DNA of 64,000 nucleotides from Takakia lepidozioides (Eukaryota > Streptophyta > Takakiopsida > Takakiales > Takakiaceae). Below are positions 33,223 through 46,960 of the stretch, in pieces. Position 1 is the first letter of the stretch. Each line of letters begins with the position of its first letter. Below the pieces are notes generated by a model, which was not told the DNA's origin, searched no databases, and saw only the letters and a list, made by a program, of their open reading frames with translations. The stretch is from NCBI GenBank assembly GCA_030704615.1, contig CM060731.1, positions 81,014,756-81,078,755 on the forward strand. Reading direction: 5' to 3'. Made by a program: the position numbers and the translations under genes.

Positions 33223-36200
33223 ATCCTCTAGGATTCTTAAGTATTTAATAGTGAAACTGAGGTAAGAGGGTATGGGGAGGATTTGACAAGGGCTCCGCCG
33301 GAGGAGTCCAGGGTGCCGGAATCCGGCGAAAGTTATGTCAGATGGCGCGAGTGCATTAAGTTCTTATTAGTTCTTACATCATTCCTCTTATCTCCCCCTC
33401 TAGGACGGCCTTTTGGATGCAATTCACTACGTTCATCCGATAGTGTATATTAAATCCATATAAATAAGTACTTTTAAGGAGGCAAGATATTTGTGTTGGT
33501 TCGCCGTTACTTGGGATTCGCGACGTACTGAATCACAACACGTGTCCGTCGCACCATGATTGGCCTGCGCTCCACGTCACTCTTGCTAACCTTTAACTTT
33601 CTCTTCCCCTTTTCCCTGTGGTAATGACTAATTTCTGAGTTTCACCCAGAACCCGGTAGAATGGATGAATGGCCTTGACCTTTTCTACCCTTCATCCAGA
33701 TCTTTACCTAAGGGGACCCCTTATATTCCACCGGAGTCCCGGCCACTTGTCATGGAGTCTCGGCGGAACTCAATGGAAAGTTGACTGAGAATTGACGCAA
33801 TGGAAACGCAAGTATTCGAAAGATTTACAAAACTGCATATCACAACAGATACGGGAACATGACTCAAGGAGTCGATGCTACGCTAATTTTTCCAGGGTGT
33901 GACGGCGTGACCCGTCTTAATATCAATCAAATGAAGGATAGATCCCTTATTAGGTAGTTCCAACAGTGTTTCTTTTTGTGCCAGATTTTCACATGTGAAA
34001 TGGGTGAGCTTCTTGCAGCACAAGGGAATCATGGGGGGAAAAGATTGAAAAATTCGCCATAAAGTGCTAGTAGTTGAATATTTGATTCTGCCTACGTGGA
34101 ACTATTAACATTTGCCACCTGTTATGTAGCCACTTTTTCTAGCCTGCCTTGTTGTCACGTGGACGGTGGGTGGAATTTACACATGTGGGCCCCATGGCGA
34201 TTTTGGAAAAATAGAAGAAAACACATTGGTTCCATCCCACCATAGACAAAAGCTGGAAGAAAAATCCTCTTGGGAACTTCTCATCCTATGCTCGTTCACC
34301 CGTTGTACATGTTGTAAATAAAGTCTTACAGGGTTTCATCATCTTGGAATACCTTACCTTCTCCCATGGTCCAGGTAGTATGAAAAAGTTCTTTGGATGA
34401 AAACCTAGCCTGGAAGATTCACATAAATCAGTACTAAGAACTCGAACTATCCGCAAATGGACACATTGAGTTTTACTGTTCATGGATGAATCTTAGTCTG
34501 GTCATGAATGTACTAGCGGGAGAATAAGGCATAAAGAGTGACTAGAAGAAGTGTAGAAATATAAGTGAACTGCTTGGATGGGATCACAAACTCTTTTGAG
34601 GGCCTTCGTATGAATACAAGAATGTTGTTCATACAGGGAAACACGCTGACATTTGGAAGACAGACACACTCTTGAAGAGCTCTGATTTACATTTGACACC
34701 TGCAATTCACACTTGGTCTCTTTGAGTTGAAGCGATCAGTCAGCTATTTGAGCAGCTCCCCTACAGCTTAGGGCTCCGTCCATAGCTTGGAGTAATAACC
34801 CCTGCACTCACAGGGAGGGTTTAGTTTTCTCATCTTGGTATTTAATCCAGAACTTGTGGGAGTTGAAGAACATTGGTGTGGCAAATTTACAATGTAAGGC
34901 TTTTCCAGAGAGGTTGATGCTGGGAAAACCAAAATTCTCTGTTCATCTTGACAAACTAGCTTTTTTAGGGGAGCAATCGACAGACCCCAGGAGTACTAAT
35001 TAGCAACCAGACTTTTCCTACCACCCCTTCCATAGTCGCTAACCTTAGGACCCATCACTAACTTGACCAAGAGAGTGGATAAAGAAGGAAAGGCATTGTG
35101 AAAATATCCAGGTAGCTGCTACCAGTGTTGGGTGCGTATCACAGATTAGAGAGATCCATCATTTGCGAGTTTTTCAAAACTAAGAACCGTCGTTACAAGG
35201 TCTAGGAGAGACATAAAAATCATCATGTATGCTTCAGAATTATCTTTGGCAGTTAGCAATTTGCCTGGTTCTTTGTGCTTGAACATCACCAACTCCAGTT
35301 TAAGATTTTCAATAGACATGTGTTATAGGAAACAAAAATTGTACTTGGGGGCACTTGTTTGCAATCACATAATCAAGAAGTGTCATGGTCGGGTGATAAG
35401 GCTTGCGATTTATGAAGATGGTTATTTTAAAATCAAAACACTTGCTAGAATGTGGAGGTTTTCTTATTGCTTGAATAGAAAAGTTCATAGAAGATGAAAT
35501 GTATGGAGAGAGATGAGAGGGTGGCAGCAAAGGAGGATGAAACAACAAAAGGTAGCCAAAAGTTAAGAAATGGATCAAAGCTTCTAGTACAATCACTAAC
35601 CCACTAATTTTCAATTTAGTTAGGTCTTTGGAAAAGGGTTGAGAACTGGCCACTAAACCATACCCACCCAACACTGCTGGCATACCTTCACTCTAAAGAT
35701 CTTAGTAGGGTGCTTACTACCGCCACTGCTTTTGAAGGAGTGTTCATAACAGATGATTGGGGCATGGTGGCCCCAAACCAGAAAGTCTGTTCAAACTAGG
35801 TAGACATCAATGTTGACAAATGTGTCACCACACAAGTGTTTCAAGGTTCGCTTCTCTAAACATTCTCATCAAGCCCTATGCTTCAGTAGCTGATAATGCT
35901 GTGAACTGAGATACAAGGATAATTCCAGACAAATGAGTCCAAGAAAGGGTGTGAAAGCACCAACCCATGAGGTGGAAGTGGAATAGACGCATCCACCCAA
36001 CTAAGACACACTTGCTACATTCCCCCGCCAATGAAGGTGTGGACACCATGTCCATATCCATGACGCCGTCAAACCCCATGTGCAAAGTGGTCAATAAATC
36101 CTATCATACAGAGAAGACCAACAATCATTTTCTGCAGCAAACAAGTGAAATACTTTCAGCCTCCAAGGTCAGTCGACTTCAACCCTTAGGCCAACCAAAG

Positions 36201-37159
36201 TCATGCAACCAGTTGTAAAACCATGCTGCAGGAGACAAAGTGTGGTTCAGTCTTCCTCTCCTTCATTCTAAAGTCTGCTCCTTTCTAGGCAGTCTGGCTG
36301 GCAGCATCACTTCTGTGGGAAAACTGGGGGAACAGCATTGACATATGCTTTTGAGCATGTCTATACCAGCTCGTACATCAAACACTCTATCCTGTACCAG
36401 AATTTTGTTGGCTGTGTTTCAGGACTACAGTGATATCAGGCTGAGCCACAAACCCCACAACCAGCTCCAGAGGATTAGAACTATGCCCTTAAGGGTATGC
36501 CATATATGCGATGCTAGCAAGGGGCCATAAAAGAGTACATCTCTCATTATGCTGAAGGTCAAAGTGAGAGGAGGTGGCCTGCCTCTGTACACCTAAATGG
36601 GCAAAAGGTGACCATGTCCCACATCTGAGCATGTGGTAAAGACATTGAGCATTTTCGGAAGCATTGTGTGAGAGGAACTCTTGAAAGTCTGAAACAGACT
36701 GTCCATGCAGCTTCTTTTTCAGTGCTGTCTCCCTCCTTGGGGTCTCAAGTCTGGGCTAAATATCCCCATCCTAAGGCAATCAAGAGCATCCTTGAGGGAA
36801 CGCCAAAGACTTCAATTGACTTCATTTTCCAGGAGGAGCCCTACTACTGAAGTCAAGCCTTCCATGATGGTGGCCCACCTCATTCAGCTTTTCTCCAAGT
36901 TTTCCTGCCCCCTCTCTTTCTCCTTTATGCTCCATCCAAGCTGGGGACAGGGTTGGTGGCACTAGGCCATACAGGCCAAGTGCTATGAGTACATCCTCTT
37001 TCATCTTAACATTAGAAATATGTATGGAACACTTTATGCCTATGCTTCCTTCATGTCAAAGTCAAGAGCATGCCACTGATGTCTTCTGTTATCTTGGCAC
37101 ATTCCACCCAAAGCCAGAAGCTCTAAAAAGCCACAACAAGAGTTACGGCAACAGCCCAC
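33223..37159. other. Intergenic, no gene recognised
   Basis: Reading frames here are short, and none shows conserved motifs on either strand. Confidence 0.4.
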
Positions 37160-38900
37160 CTACGTCTGCTTGGAGTAAGCTGAAGGAGAGGGAGCTCGCT
37201 TGTTTCGAAACATCATGTAGCCGACTGGGAGAACCACTCCAACCATCATTATTGCAGCTCCTATCATGTATCGCATTGGTCCTGGAGGACCTACTTCCAG
37301 AAGATGCCGCAACTGCTTCAAAAATAAAACAGACCAGATGAGATGGGTGTGTGTGTCTCTCTCTCTTTCACCTGTGCAGGATAAATATGACATTATGAGC
37401 AACTAGCTGCTTGCTATGCACTGTTTTGTGTTCCATATCTTTAGCCCGCACAAAATGCATTCAGACAGTGCTCTTAGGAGCCATGCCTAACCATCAAGTT
37501 CGCAGAAATCTTCCCCTTATAGACCCTGGTTCCTGATCGTGCCTTTAACATAGTTGTCCTTTTTTGTCCCCCTACTGAAGCTGTCTAAGGCAGATTTAGA
37601 CACTATTTCTTGTTCTTAGGTATTCACCACATTATTTGAACCAAAAAATACCGTTTGACTCTTGCTAGAGTTCCCTATAACAAAGATAATAAAGCAACTG
37701 TCAACACCGAAGCTATACAGGAAAAGCACACAGAAAGTAAAGAGATCAAGATAGACCAAGAACTTGTACACAATGACATGCCGATCTGCCGTTGGGTGAG
37801 AACCAGTATTGGGGTCAATGTTTCGTTACACAGCGCAAGATAAATCAGCCCAAGACCTGTATGAATTGTGTGGCCATGTGCTTTGGAGGCAAGGTCCACC
37901 TCTAAGGTAAAATGAAAGAGCACGTTAGGTTGGAGAGCAGCCAAAAATATCACAAGCCAATCAGACCTCTGCATCTTGTTGATATCTGGAAGACTGTAAA
38001 CAAGAAGCACTCACTTAATGCCCAATTTTCATTTCTCATGCTACCCTGGTGTTTGGATAGGTACCATCTGCCGAAAAACTTTCATATGAATATCTCCGTA
38101 TCGTCCAACTACAGATGGATTTACAGGCAAACTACTCGGCCCTATTCGTGTAGTTCTGTACTTACTAAGCTTCAGGCTGTTGTCAAAGGGAAACTATGTT
38201 TCACAACACTCACATATGGGTGACACAGAAATCCCGAGACCTAGAAGCCAACCAGACAGGAAGGGGCTTGCGGAACAATGCACTACGCGATACAGTCTCA
38301 GGGGTGCATGCCCTAACCTAGAGCTCCAGGATCGGCCCTCGATAAGCACAAAAATCGTTAGAATCTCTCCTACCCACAATGACCACAGCATCGACGATGT
38401 CGATCAAGTCCTCTAAAGCAAGCTACAGTGCATACGTAAAATTCGAACCAAACCGCACCCAAGCACCGCAAAAGTGTAAAGGATCTCACATCTGTGACCC
38501 ACATTTGAACTTGTACTCATCACCTTCGATACCAAAATGTGTGTCACCATATACGGATTCCCAGAAACTCCCAGACCGCTATCGGGACCATGATTAAGAT
38601 CTAGTAGTTTTGGTGACGGATCTACTGTCAAAGAAATGGACGTAATGATATGGCGCAGTCGTGCAACACATACAGGTTGACCAAAATATGGGCTTGCAGT
38701 GTCCCAACCTGGAAGACTTCAATATCGTCAAACGGCAGGGTGTAAGCACAAGCACACACAAACATTAAGCGTCCTTCAAGTGGCACAAGAGATGTAAGAA
38801 AGGATACACATACCGGCATAGCTGATGAGGCGTTTGTGATCAGGCCGTGTGCCTTGAGGCTCCTCTCAACTTTACAAACATGCCCACCCCAAGCACCCAA
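37160..38900 (-). CDS. Multi-exon protein with C-terminal membrane anchor, unrecognised
   Basis: Several coding-looking minus-strand segments are followed by a terminal exon, 37312-37160. It begins after a CAG acceptor and ends with TAG. This exon encodes LRHLLEVGPPGPMRYMIGAA, then a hydrophobic stretch VVLPVGYMMF and the basic FRNKR, which is a single transmembrane helix with a short Ser/Pro tail on its basic side. Upstream coding-like pieces are 38900-38709 (KAHGLITNASSAMP ... LPFDDIEVFQ, ending at a good GT donor), about 38590-38490 (DTHFGIEGDEYKFKCGSQM), about 38390-38310 (DLIDIVDAVVIVGRRDSNDF), about 38150-38060 (PSSLPVNPSVVGRYGDIHMK) and about 37915-37870 (EVDLASKAHGHTIHT). Exon joints between these are not fixed and the N-terminus is not found. 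Family not recognised. Confidence 0.5.
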
Positions 38901-41900
38901 AGAGAAGGAACGGAGGCCTTGTCACTCACCTACCTTCACACAGATTTGCGAAGTGAGTCTAGCATTCAGGAATATACTTCTGAATTTAAAAGCATATTTC
39001 TATACTTACGAGGAATATCCGACTATATTCTTAGAATATGATTGTTGAGAACAGGGAACATCCAGGATCAAGACGAGAAAGGCTCACTCTGAAAAATTCT
39101 GAAACAAGGAATTGAGCTTCTTCAGTATGTCTATCTTCCTGTCAGTACTTTATGTGGGTGTGTGCACTGCATGTTGGTCTGTCTGTTTTTTATACAATCA
39201 TTTGTGTGTTTGTTTAGACTTGCAGCTGAGATGAAGCGTTTCTTGTTATTTTTTCAGTTTGAAATCTTGCATACTAAAAAGCTCTCACTCTCTCTCTTTT
39301 TGGTTGAGAGCTGTCCATAAATCAAATGTAATGCACTGTTTTGAAGCTGAGACCTTCCCATCCCCTTGCACGCCCACTCCCCCCAACCGGAGGCGGAAAC
39401 ACACCTCGCTTCCTCCCTGTGCGAAGACTACTAGCCATGACAAGTATATTGACTGATTATAAAAATGGTAGGTCCCTGCAAATGTTGAATGTGACAGACC
39501 ATTAATGCATAATGCGGGCCGGATGCTAACCTTCTACAGAGATTGTGGGATGTCAGGCATGTAGATGGGAGTCAAACCAATATTGCATAATGGGTCTCAT
39601 GGCCGACGACAATCTAGTTACAATGGATTGGCTTTTGATCGATCTGTGCGCCGGTATTGAAATCAAATTCGACACCACGAGGTTTTCCCAAGGTCTGGTG
39701 CTCTGACCCTCTAGCTGTGACAAATGTGGTTGCACTGCCAAGTGTGTTAAAGGAAAATGGCACAGACAGACGGAAAGAATTTGTACGGGGCGCGGGGTGC
39801 ACAAGCAGAACGAAAAAGAGAGAAGAGAGGTGACGGCAGGGGAAGTTCATGGGAAAGTTCTCTCGAATGTGGAATCCCGCAGTTTGATGATTTTCCCTTC
39901 TTGCTTCACTCCTCTTTCTGTACCTGATGTTCTCGTAGTATATGGAATTTTAAGTAATGAGCGATTCTTGTTTTGGGATGTCGTTAACTTGGGAAGAACA
40001 CACTTGGTGTGATAATTGGGTTGAGGTTTTGGGGAAATTGAAGAACACAAAAACACATCTATGCACCTCGTTCTCTTCGTGCGTGTATATCTATGTGTTC
40101 ATGTGGTCGGTCGTGTTTATAGCTGGGCTAGGGGTTAAGCAGAGTCTATGTTTCTCTTGTTGCTATTTTACCCAGAGCGCAGGGCTCTGCAACTTCCCCC
40201 TGAAGATGAATGTTGTGGGATGTAAGTAGCTGCAGAAACCGCAAACACAAGGGGCTATATCCATGGAATCAGCAGATTTTTCAAGGTGTTCTATGATACC
40301 CTCTGTGACTAAAGTCTGGCTTGTTTTTCCCCTTGGATCTACCCTGACATTGCAGCGCTCTCTTCTTGCATTCTCTACCGCAAGTTCTACTCAAAGTGGT
40401 TGCCTTACTGGCCGACTTTGTTAAGTCACCAGTGGCTGCAACATGAAAGGAAATTGCCTCGCGCATCTTCCCCACCTGGGGCATTTAGATTGCCTGAAGT
40501 AGCCTTTTTTTACTCCCTATTATTCTCAATGTGCTGTTGTTGTAGGTGGTGGGGTTTCACTTTTGAAGCCAGATGGGTCAAGTTGTTTGTTTCACACAGA
40601 AACATAGAACAGTGCTAAAACCTTGTTTTACACTTTGATGCTGTGGGCTACTTGCAATCCTGGCTTGAGAATGTTGGTTTTTAGTGGCTCCTACCATTGG
40701 TTTTTCTCAAATATCGAGCTGTGCATGTAGCGGATGACATTTTGGATGACAGGCTTTCTAATTTTAACACGTTTGAATCTTGATGATGTTCTGGAGGAAC
40801 TGCATCAGGTAATTAAAGAATTAGGAACTCCATGCCCATGATTGGTGACTCTCCAAACCAGACTTTCTTACAATTTTTATTCACTCACCATTTTAACAAA
40901 GCTGTGAAGAGCAAGGGCAAGATCTTCCTTCTGGCATCTCTTACTCTTTTCAACTAACTCGTGGAGCCTTGGCCAACATTTTCATCCAGATTATTATGCT
41001 TTAACACCATAGCATCCAAGTTTGTTCAGCTGCAACACACAAATCTAAAATCATGCTATTTGCAGGGTTAGTCAGTGATTATTCAGTGACACTTCAAGCC
41101 TTCCCATAGCCATGGTGAAGATGGTAAGTCTAACCAAGCCCTTCTATGACCAGATGGCCACATGTTAGGAGCAATGGAGGAGGCTGAGGCACATATACTG
41201 CAGATGGTACACCACTGCGCCAGGTGCAATTCTTGCGACATCAGGAATTGTCGGCTTGGAACTTGCCTACCTCGAGTAGACCATTAAACCGTAAAGGGAG
41301 TTACTAGAATCACGGGTGGATTACCCTGAAATTGGTGCGGGTGCGAGGTCTCGTAACTTGCTTGCTTTGAAAGTAGCTGAGGGTGTGAGGTTTTTGGCTT
41401 GGCTATGAATCCATGGTCGTTCCATGAACTCTACCTGGAGGTAGAGAGCTTTCCCTTTGTATCAGCACACACAAGGCAGAAGGAAAGCGGCTATTTCTGT
41501 CCAGTTGTAATGGCCGTAAGTCTAAGCCAACGTTCGCAGGGAACAGCATGAGTACATTCTATCCAGTTGTAAAGCAATTGGAATGGCAATATAACCAGTA
41601 AAACACCTATTGTTCTTTCTTACTATGTGATTGACAAATGCAGGACCTGCGTAGTGCAAACAAATACAATGTTGGGTTTTATTACCTTTCTTAGGTGTGC
41701 TGGTATACAATCCAGGTAAACTTGCTTCCTTATATTCATGAGGGCATGTGATTATACAGGATTGATGTACAGCTAGCTCATCTCTGTATCATCTTATTAG
41801 TTGCTAAATAAACTTGCAAACATCACCAACTGACTCATGTAGTCATAAAATTTTGACCGGGGGTTATGTTCTACTTCCTAGATTCTGAAGGAATTTTAAA

Positions 41901-42999
41901 AGTAGAAAAATGTAAATGTTACCCAGGCAGTGTACAGTTTTGGTGGCATGGAGCACTGGATGTAACTGCCTCTGTTCTGACTTAGACATTTCAGTCCAAA
42001 GCACAAACCCTGTGAGAGATGAGTTCCTAGCCTCCCTCCATTAAGCTATGCCGGACTTCTCTCCTTTCCATCATGTCTGGTCATGGTCAGCTTTTCTCTC
42101 CCTCTCGGAAGCATCCTTGAGCTCATCTGGCTCTCTCCCCTATGGGGAAGATACCATGTTCTATTGTGTCAGCATGCTTGGTGGTGTACCTACGTTGGAC
42201 TGTTACTGACGTTTTTGCTTAGGCTTCAGCTTGTAGAAGGCAATCTTAAGTTCAGGTGTGGTTCCCATGAGATCCATGTTTCTTCTGTTATCCACTGTTG
42301 GTTGATAGTTTCTAATGAGCTGATTGTCTGCGGTTGCTCTTTGGTGTTCTGCAAAACCCAAGTTCCTGATACACTCTTTCTCTCTTGCTTTTAATTGGAG
42401 AGCACTGGTGTCAAGGTCAAGCAAGTTGTACACTAATGCACAGAGTCCAAAGGGAGGCTTACTGTCCTCTTGGGAAAGGAAGTAGCCATGGTTTTGCCTT
42501 CAACTTTCCAATGGGGGAAAGGGTGGATTTTGACTCTGGTTTTAGTAATGTTTTTCGCAGCTTTCTGAATAGCACAACGTTTGAGAAAGTAGAAGCAACA
42601 GCTTCCCCACTTGCTATTTGATAGCTGCATGTGTGACAATTGATCTAGTTGAGGATGCTTGTGCAGTATGCATGCAAACATAACATGAAGAAAGTTCTAG
42701 CAGAGACGAGGATATCTAAAACAGCTCTTCCTCTCCCTTCTCTTTCTCAGCCAGGACAAATCAGATGGTTCTTCTGTTCTTGCCTCTGGTGAGTGGGCCA
42801 GAACCATGGAGAGTCGTGTCGTTCAAACTATAGAAACATTCTTGGAACATTTTCATAAAGCCGCCACTCTTCTCATTTGGAAGAGGAGCAGGCAAGAGCT
42901 GAAGGAGTTTACTACACTATGGCTACAAGCAATGTATCCATTCAGACTCCTTCAACAGTGTGATGGGCTGCTTAGTATGGCAACACAAAGAGAGCTGCC
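38901..42999. other. Intergenic, no gene recognised
   Basis: No supportable coding on either strand. Scattered AT-rich and CT-rich sequence only. Confidence 0.4.
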
Positions 43000-43004
43000 A
43001 TGGA

Positions 43005-43240
43005 CTTGACTAAGCTCTACTCTAAATCTAGGAATACTTGTGCAAAACCAAGGGCTTCTATATGGGTCCTTGCTTGAGTACTTGGTCTTCCTTTTGGGAA
43101 TAGGTGCTTGTTGTCATGCTTACTTGATTAAGCTCTACTCTGATTCTATGAATACTTTTGCAAACCAAAGACCTCTATGTGTCCCCTTGCGCTTGAGTAC
43201 TTGGGTCTAGTGACACCTTCCTTTTGGGAATGGGTGCTTA
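43005..43240. repeat. 118-bp tandem duplication
   Basis: The block starting cttgactaagctctactc at 43005 recurs, diverged, at 43123 (cttgattaagctctactc), including the shared gagtacttgg and ccttttgggaa words. Confidence 0.7.
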
Positions 43241-44779
43241 CTTACATGAGACCACCCCCACTCCCTCTGGAGCATGGGCTGAAATAGGTGCTACTGAGTT
43301 CTGTACCTGTGTTGACTGAAATGGCTGAAAGGACCTCCTTTACCTCTCCTCTCTTTGCTAGTATGACCTGTTGCAGGGATGACATTGATAACAAATGTTA
43401 AGGGGTTTAAGCCTGGGGTCCACAGGGATCACTAAACTGTTGGTTGGTTGGTGGCTGTGATGGATCCAGGTGTCTTTTGTTGCAGGAAATGCTACTATGG
43501 GCAAGAGATTAGGGGAGTGAGGCTTTGAGCTCTCAAACCTCAAAAATGTTTGTATGTGTTGCTTATGTACACATATTACTGCTGTTTTCGCTCTGGATCT
43601 ACCTACAAGAAAGGTCCAGCTGCGTTTAAGGAGACATTTGTGCTCTTCCTACTTCTACTGTCGCTTCCTATAATATGAAAGTGAGGAGGCAGATCTGTTC
43701 CTTAGAAGGGCCTACCTGGAGTACATCTGATTGCCATTTTGTACACCTAAAAACTAGTTTTCCAGCAAGGATATGTAAAGGGAGGTATGGAGGCAGATCT
43801 GGGTAGAGACACTTTGATGGTGCCTAGATTAGGCTGTATGATGTCGTTAGAAAGACGCAAACACAGCACATTGTGCTTACTGTTTCCTTGTCTAGCTTTG
43901 ACATGCTATGTGAATCTCTCTCCTTCCTTCCATCCATAAACCCTCTGTTGCTATGCATGTCACAATCATCAACCACACTGCACTCCAAGTTCCCAATCAC
44001 CACACGCCTGAATCATGATAGTCATCTGCAGGCACTTCATAGATTGCAACTTGAATCCCACAGAAACTGAGTAATGTTGGTGGTGCAGAGTACATGTGAG
44101 AGCTTGAAGAGAAGAACTCGGAGTGGATGAGAGTCTGGGGCTGATCATTGATGGACTAGTGCAGAGATTAGGGAGGATCAAATCACTTGATTATGAGCTT
44201 CCCTTTGGGGATATGGGTCAACCTTGGGATTAGCAAAGATCGGGCAGCAGCTGAAAATAGGGCAGACAGCTGAGTTGATTTTAGGCTGACAAATAATGAA
44301 GGTTAGTGTCAGACTGGCACTCTCACTAACTAGTAACTAGCAAGTTACTAGTAAAGCTGTCTGCCCCCACTTATTATTTTGTCTCATTCTACAGTCGGTG
44401 CCCACCCTTCATTTCACCGGGTTTGATTAACCCACAGCGTCATTCATCCACATCCATCCGTGAAGTGGATGAATGGGGGATGCCAGCCTGCCACTACGTG
44501 ACAGAGGATGTGGGTTTCATGTGCGGCCACGTGCCCCACATCTCTATTGAAAGCCTGCAAGCGCGTGCTCCACCGGATACTGCCAGTCGCCGCGACTGGC
44601 AGCTTCGGTCTCTGTGCTGTCGCTTTGACTCGGTTTCTCTTGACGACTGGCGCGTGGCGGTCAGTCGCCAGAACTAGAAATATACATCACATGAATGACT
44701 TGCCAGAGGATTTAATTTATTCTATTGAGCAACAGCTTGGCACCATTCCGAAGCAGGAGTGGAAATAACAAATAACCCC

Positions 44780-45085
44780 TTTCATGTATGATCCCAGACC
44801 CAATGGCCAAAGACCCAGCAGGGGGTTGAACCCCAGACCGGTGGATGCACAAGCTGCATATTTTCCAGCTCCTAATAGAAATTGAGGTGTAGATAATAAT
44901 CAAATATGCAGCTGTCCTTGCAAATGTGAAACAAAAAATGCTTTCACTCTTTTTTTTAATGCAAAAGAAACACACAAAAAATAAATAAAACATAAAAACA
45001 CACACATAAAGGGACCCCGGGGGGGGGTTATTGATGATTGATTATCATTGCCACCTTTGCAATCATCACCACACTTCTACACATC
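44780..45085. repeat. Dispersed repeat shared with 55315-55390
   Basis: The stretch acaca-aagggaccc...attgatgattga-tatcat-gccacctttgcaatcat occurs at about 45003-45067 and about 55310-55375 in the same orientation. The upstream part at 44800-44860 carries a B-box-like ggttgaacccc on the minus strand, so a SINE origin is possible. Confidence 0.6.
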
Positions 45086-46679
45086 CGGGCCACTCCTCTA
45101 ACAAGTACATGTACTTGGATGAATGTAGATGAATGTAGATGAACGTATTACATGTGGGTATTCAGCAAACTTTCAGGCTAGGCTAAGTAGGATGCATCAA
45201 TTTGTTTTTTTTTGTTGTTGTTGGAGAAAGGGACTAAGAAGCCCTTTGTTAGTACAAAGCAAGGGGGGGGAAAAAAGGGTGGCAAGAGAAGCATGATTGG
45301 TTGTAGTATGATGTACCACAAAGAGCAAGTGGGCATGACATGGGGCCTACAAAGGGCACAAGTACAGATATGAAATATGGGAGAGATTTGATTGCAAAGG
45401 AGGGCTACCCCACCGTCACATACACACACCGGATTGCTGAACTTAATCGCTGGGCATTTCCTTCCGTGGGTGCTTGGTGCTGTGACTCATTAACTCGGTC
45501 ATATTCCCGTGTACTTGGTACATTCTACTCAATCCATCACACACTTGTTTTTGTGTTGGTTTTTAACACACTTGACCATCATCTTTGGGAGCAGCATGCA
45601 TTTGGTCTTCGCCACATGGTGGGCCGGGAGGAAGGACGATGGTGATAGAGAAAGGGATCCGAACTTCCCAAGATTTATTGCAAGCTTTCTACGAGTATCT
45701 TTCCGGGAGTGCATTTGGGGGCCTTGTACCGGCTTTGTCAATGGGTCCCAGAGAAACATTGTCAAAAAGTGAGAGACAAGGATTCCCTTGTGTATCTGTG
45801 CCACTCTGTAGGTACTGGGACTCTCTCAACATGTGAGTGTGTAGTGTGTACTCTTCACATGGTTGATGGGCAAGTAAGTTCTCATGCGCCTCAAAGGTTT
45901 CCAAGTTTTTCACTTGTTTCCTGAGAGCAAATGTCATTTTGTGGGGTAAGAATGTATCTTCCGAAGAAGGAAGAGTGGCAACTTAGACAATTGCAGAATC
46001 ATTGCACTTCCAATCCTCAATCACCACCATAGAATACCCACTACCGTTACAGAATACATCATACCATAGTGTACAGGCCCCACCCCTTCAGAGCCAGAAT
46101 TTTATTCTATTTGTAAAGACCTGAGGCCACAGGGTGTCGTTTGTCGAACATGTAAAGACAGTTGGGTGCTCGCTCCTGTAGAATGACCAGCAATTCTCTG
46201 GGCCATCAGGTGGCCTTTGGATTGGGCCGGACAAGAAACATATCACAGAAATCAAGCAGGTAGGATGTATTTTTTTCCTAGATACTGGCCGAGCAAGTCC
46301 GCCCCCACCCCACCTTCTCGCTTCCGCAGCACGCAACTGCACTGATCATTTTTGCTCTGCCTTGTCTCGCTCTCCAGCATGCATTGCCGTGTCTCTTTCG
46401 ACAACATTGCGGCTAGATTAGAAGGCAGATTCTTGCCGAAACAAACTTAGTGATTGTCATCTTGCTCGCATCCGCAATGCATTCAGAGCCTTTCCGAACC
46501 ACAATTTGATGGCTAAGTACTCTCAACGCTGTCTATCACTCTCTGCTTCTCGATACTTTTCGTGTCTTCATTGCGCTCAATCAGATGTCCACCTACCCAG
46601 CTGGATGGATGAAACGACGGGCAGGTGGATGATTTGATCACTTGTATTTCTGATTATGTCACCGCACCCTCATGTCCCA

Positions 46680-46960
46680 CTAACCCGGGTTAACCTGCTT
46701 AGCACGGAACATGGGGCATTTGCTCATGTACTGCACTAATGACGAGATTAACCGTCGTGTCAGTGTACTAAACACACTTAGTTTCGATGTTGGCTACGAA
46801 GCCACGACTGCGCGGCAGGCTTTTCATCGGCGCAGTTACTGCGCCTGATGCCGCACTTTGTTTTCAGCCTCTGCCCGTCTAACCCTGCCCAGCCGACCGG
46901 TTCTGACATCCACGGCCTAACTACTGTGGCTGACTAGGGTTCGATCAGTATCCACGACAC
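46680..46960. repeat. Dispersed repeat, copy 1 (shared with 61935-62215)
   Basis: About 280 bases align with 61935-62215. The best kept part is gaagccacgactgcgcggca and the following atcggcgcagttactgcgcct. Both copies are more GC-rich than their surroundings. No coding frame and no recognised family. Confidence 0.75.
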
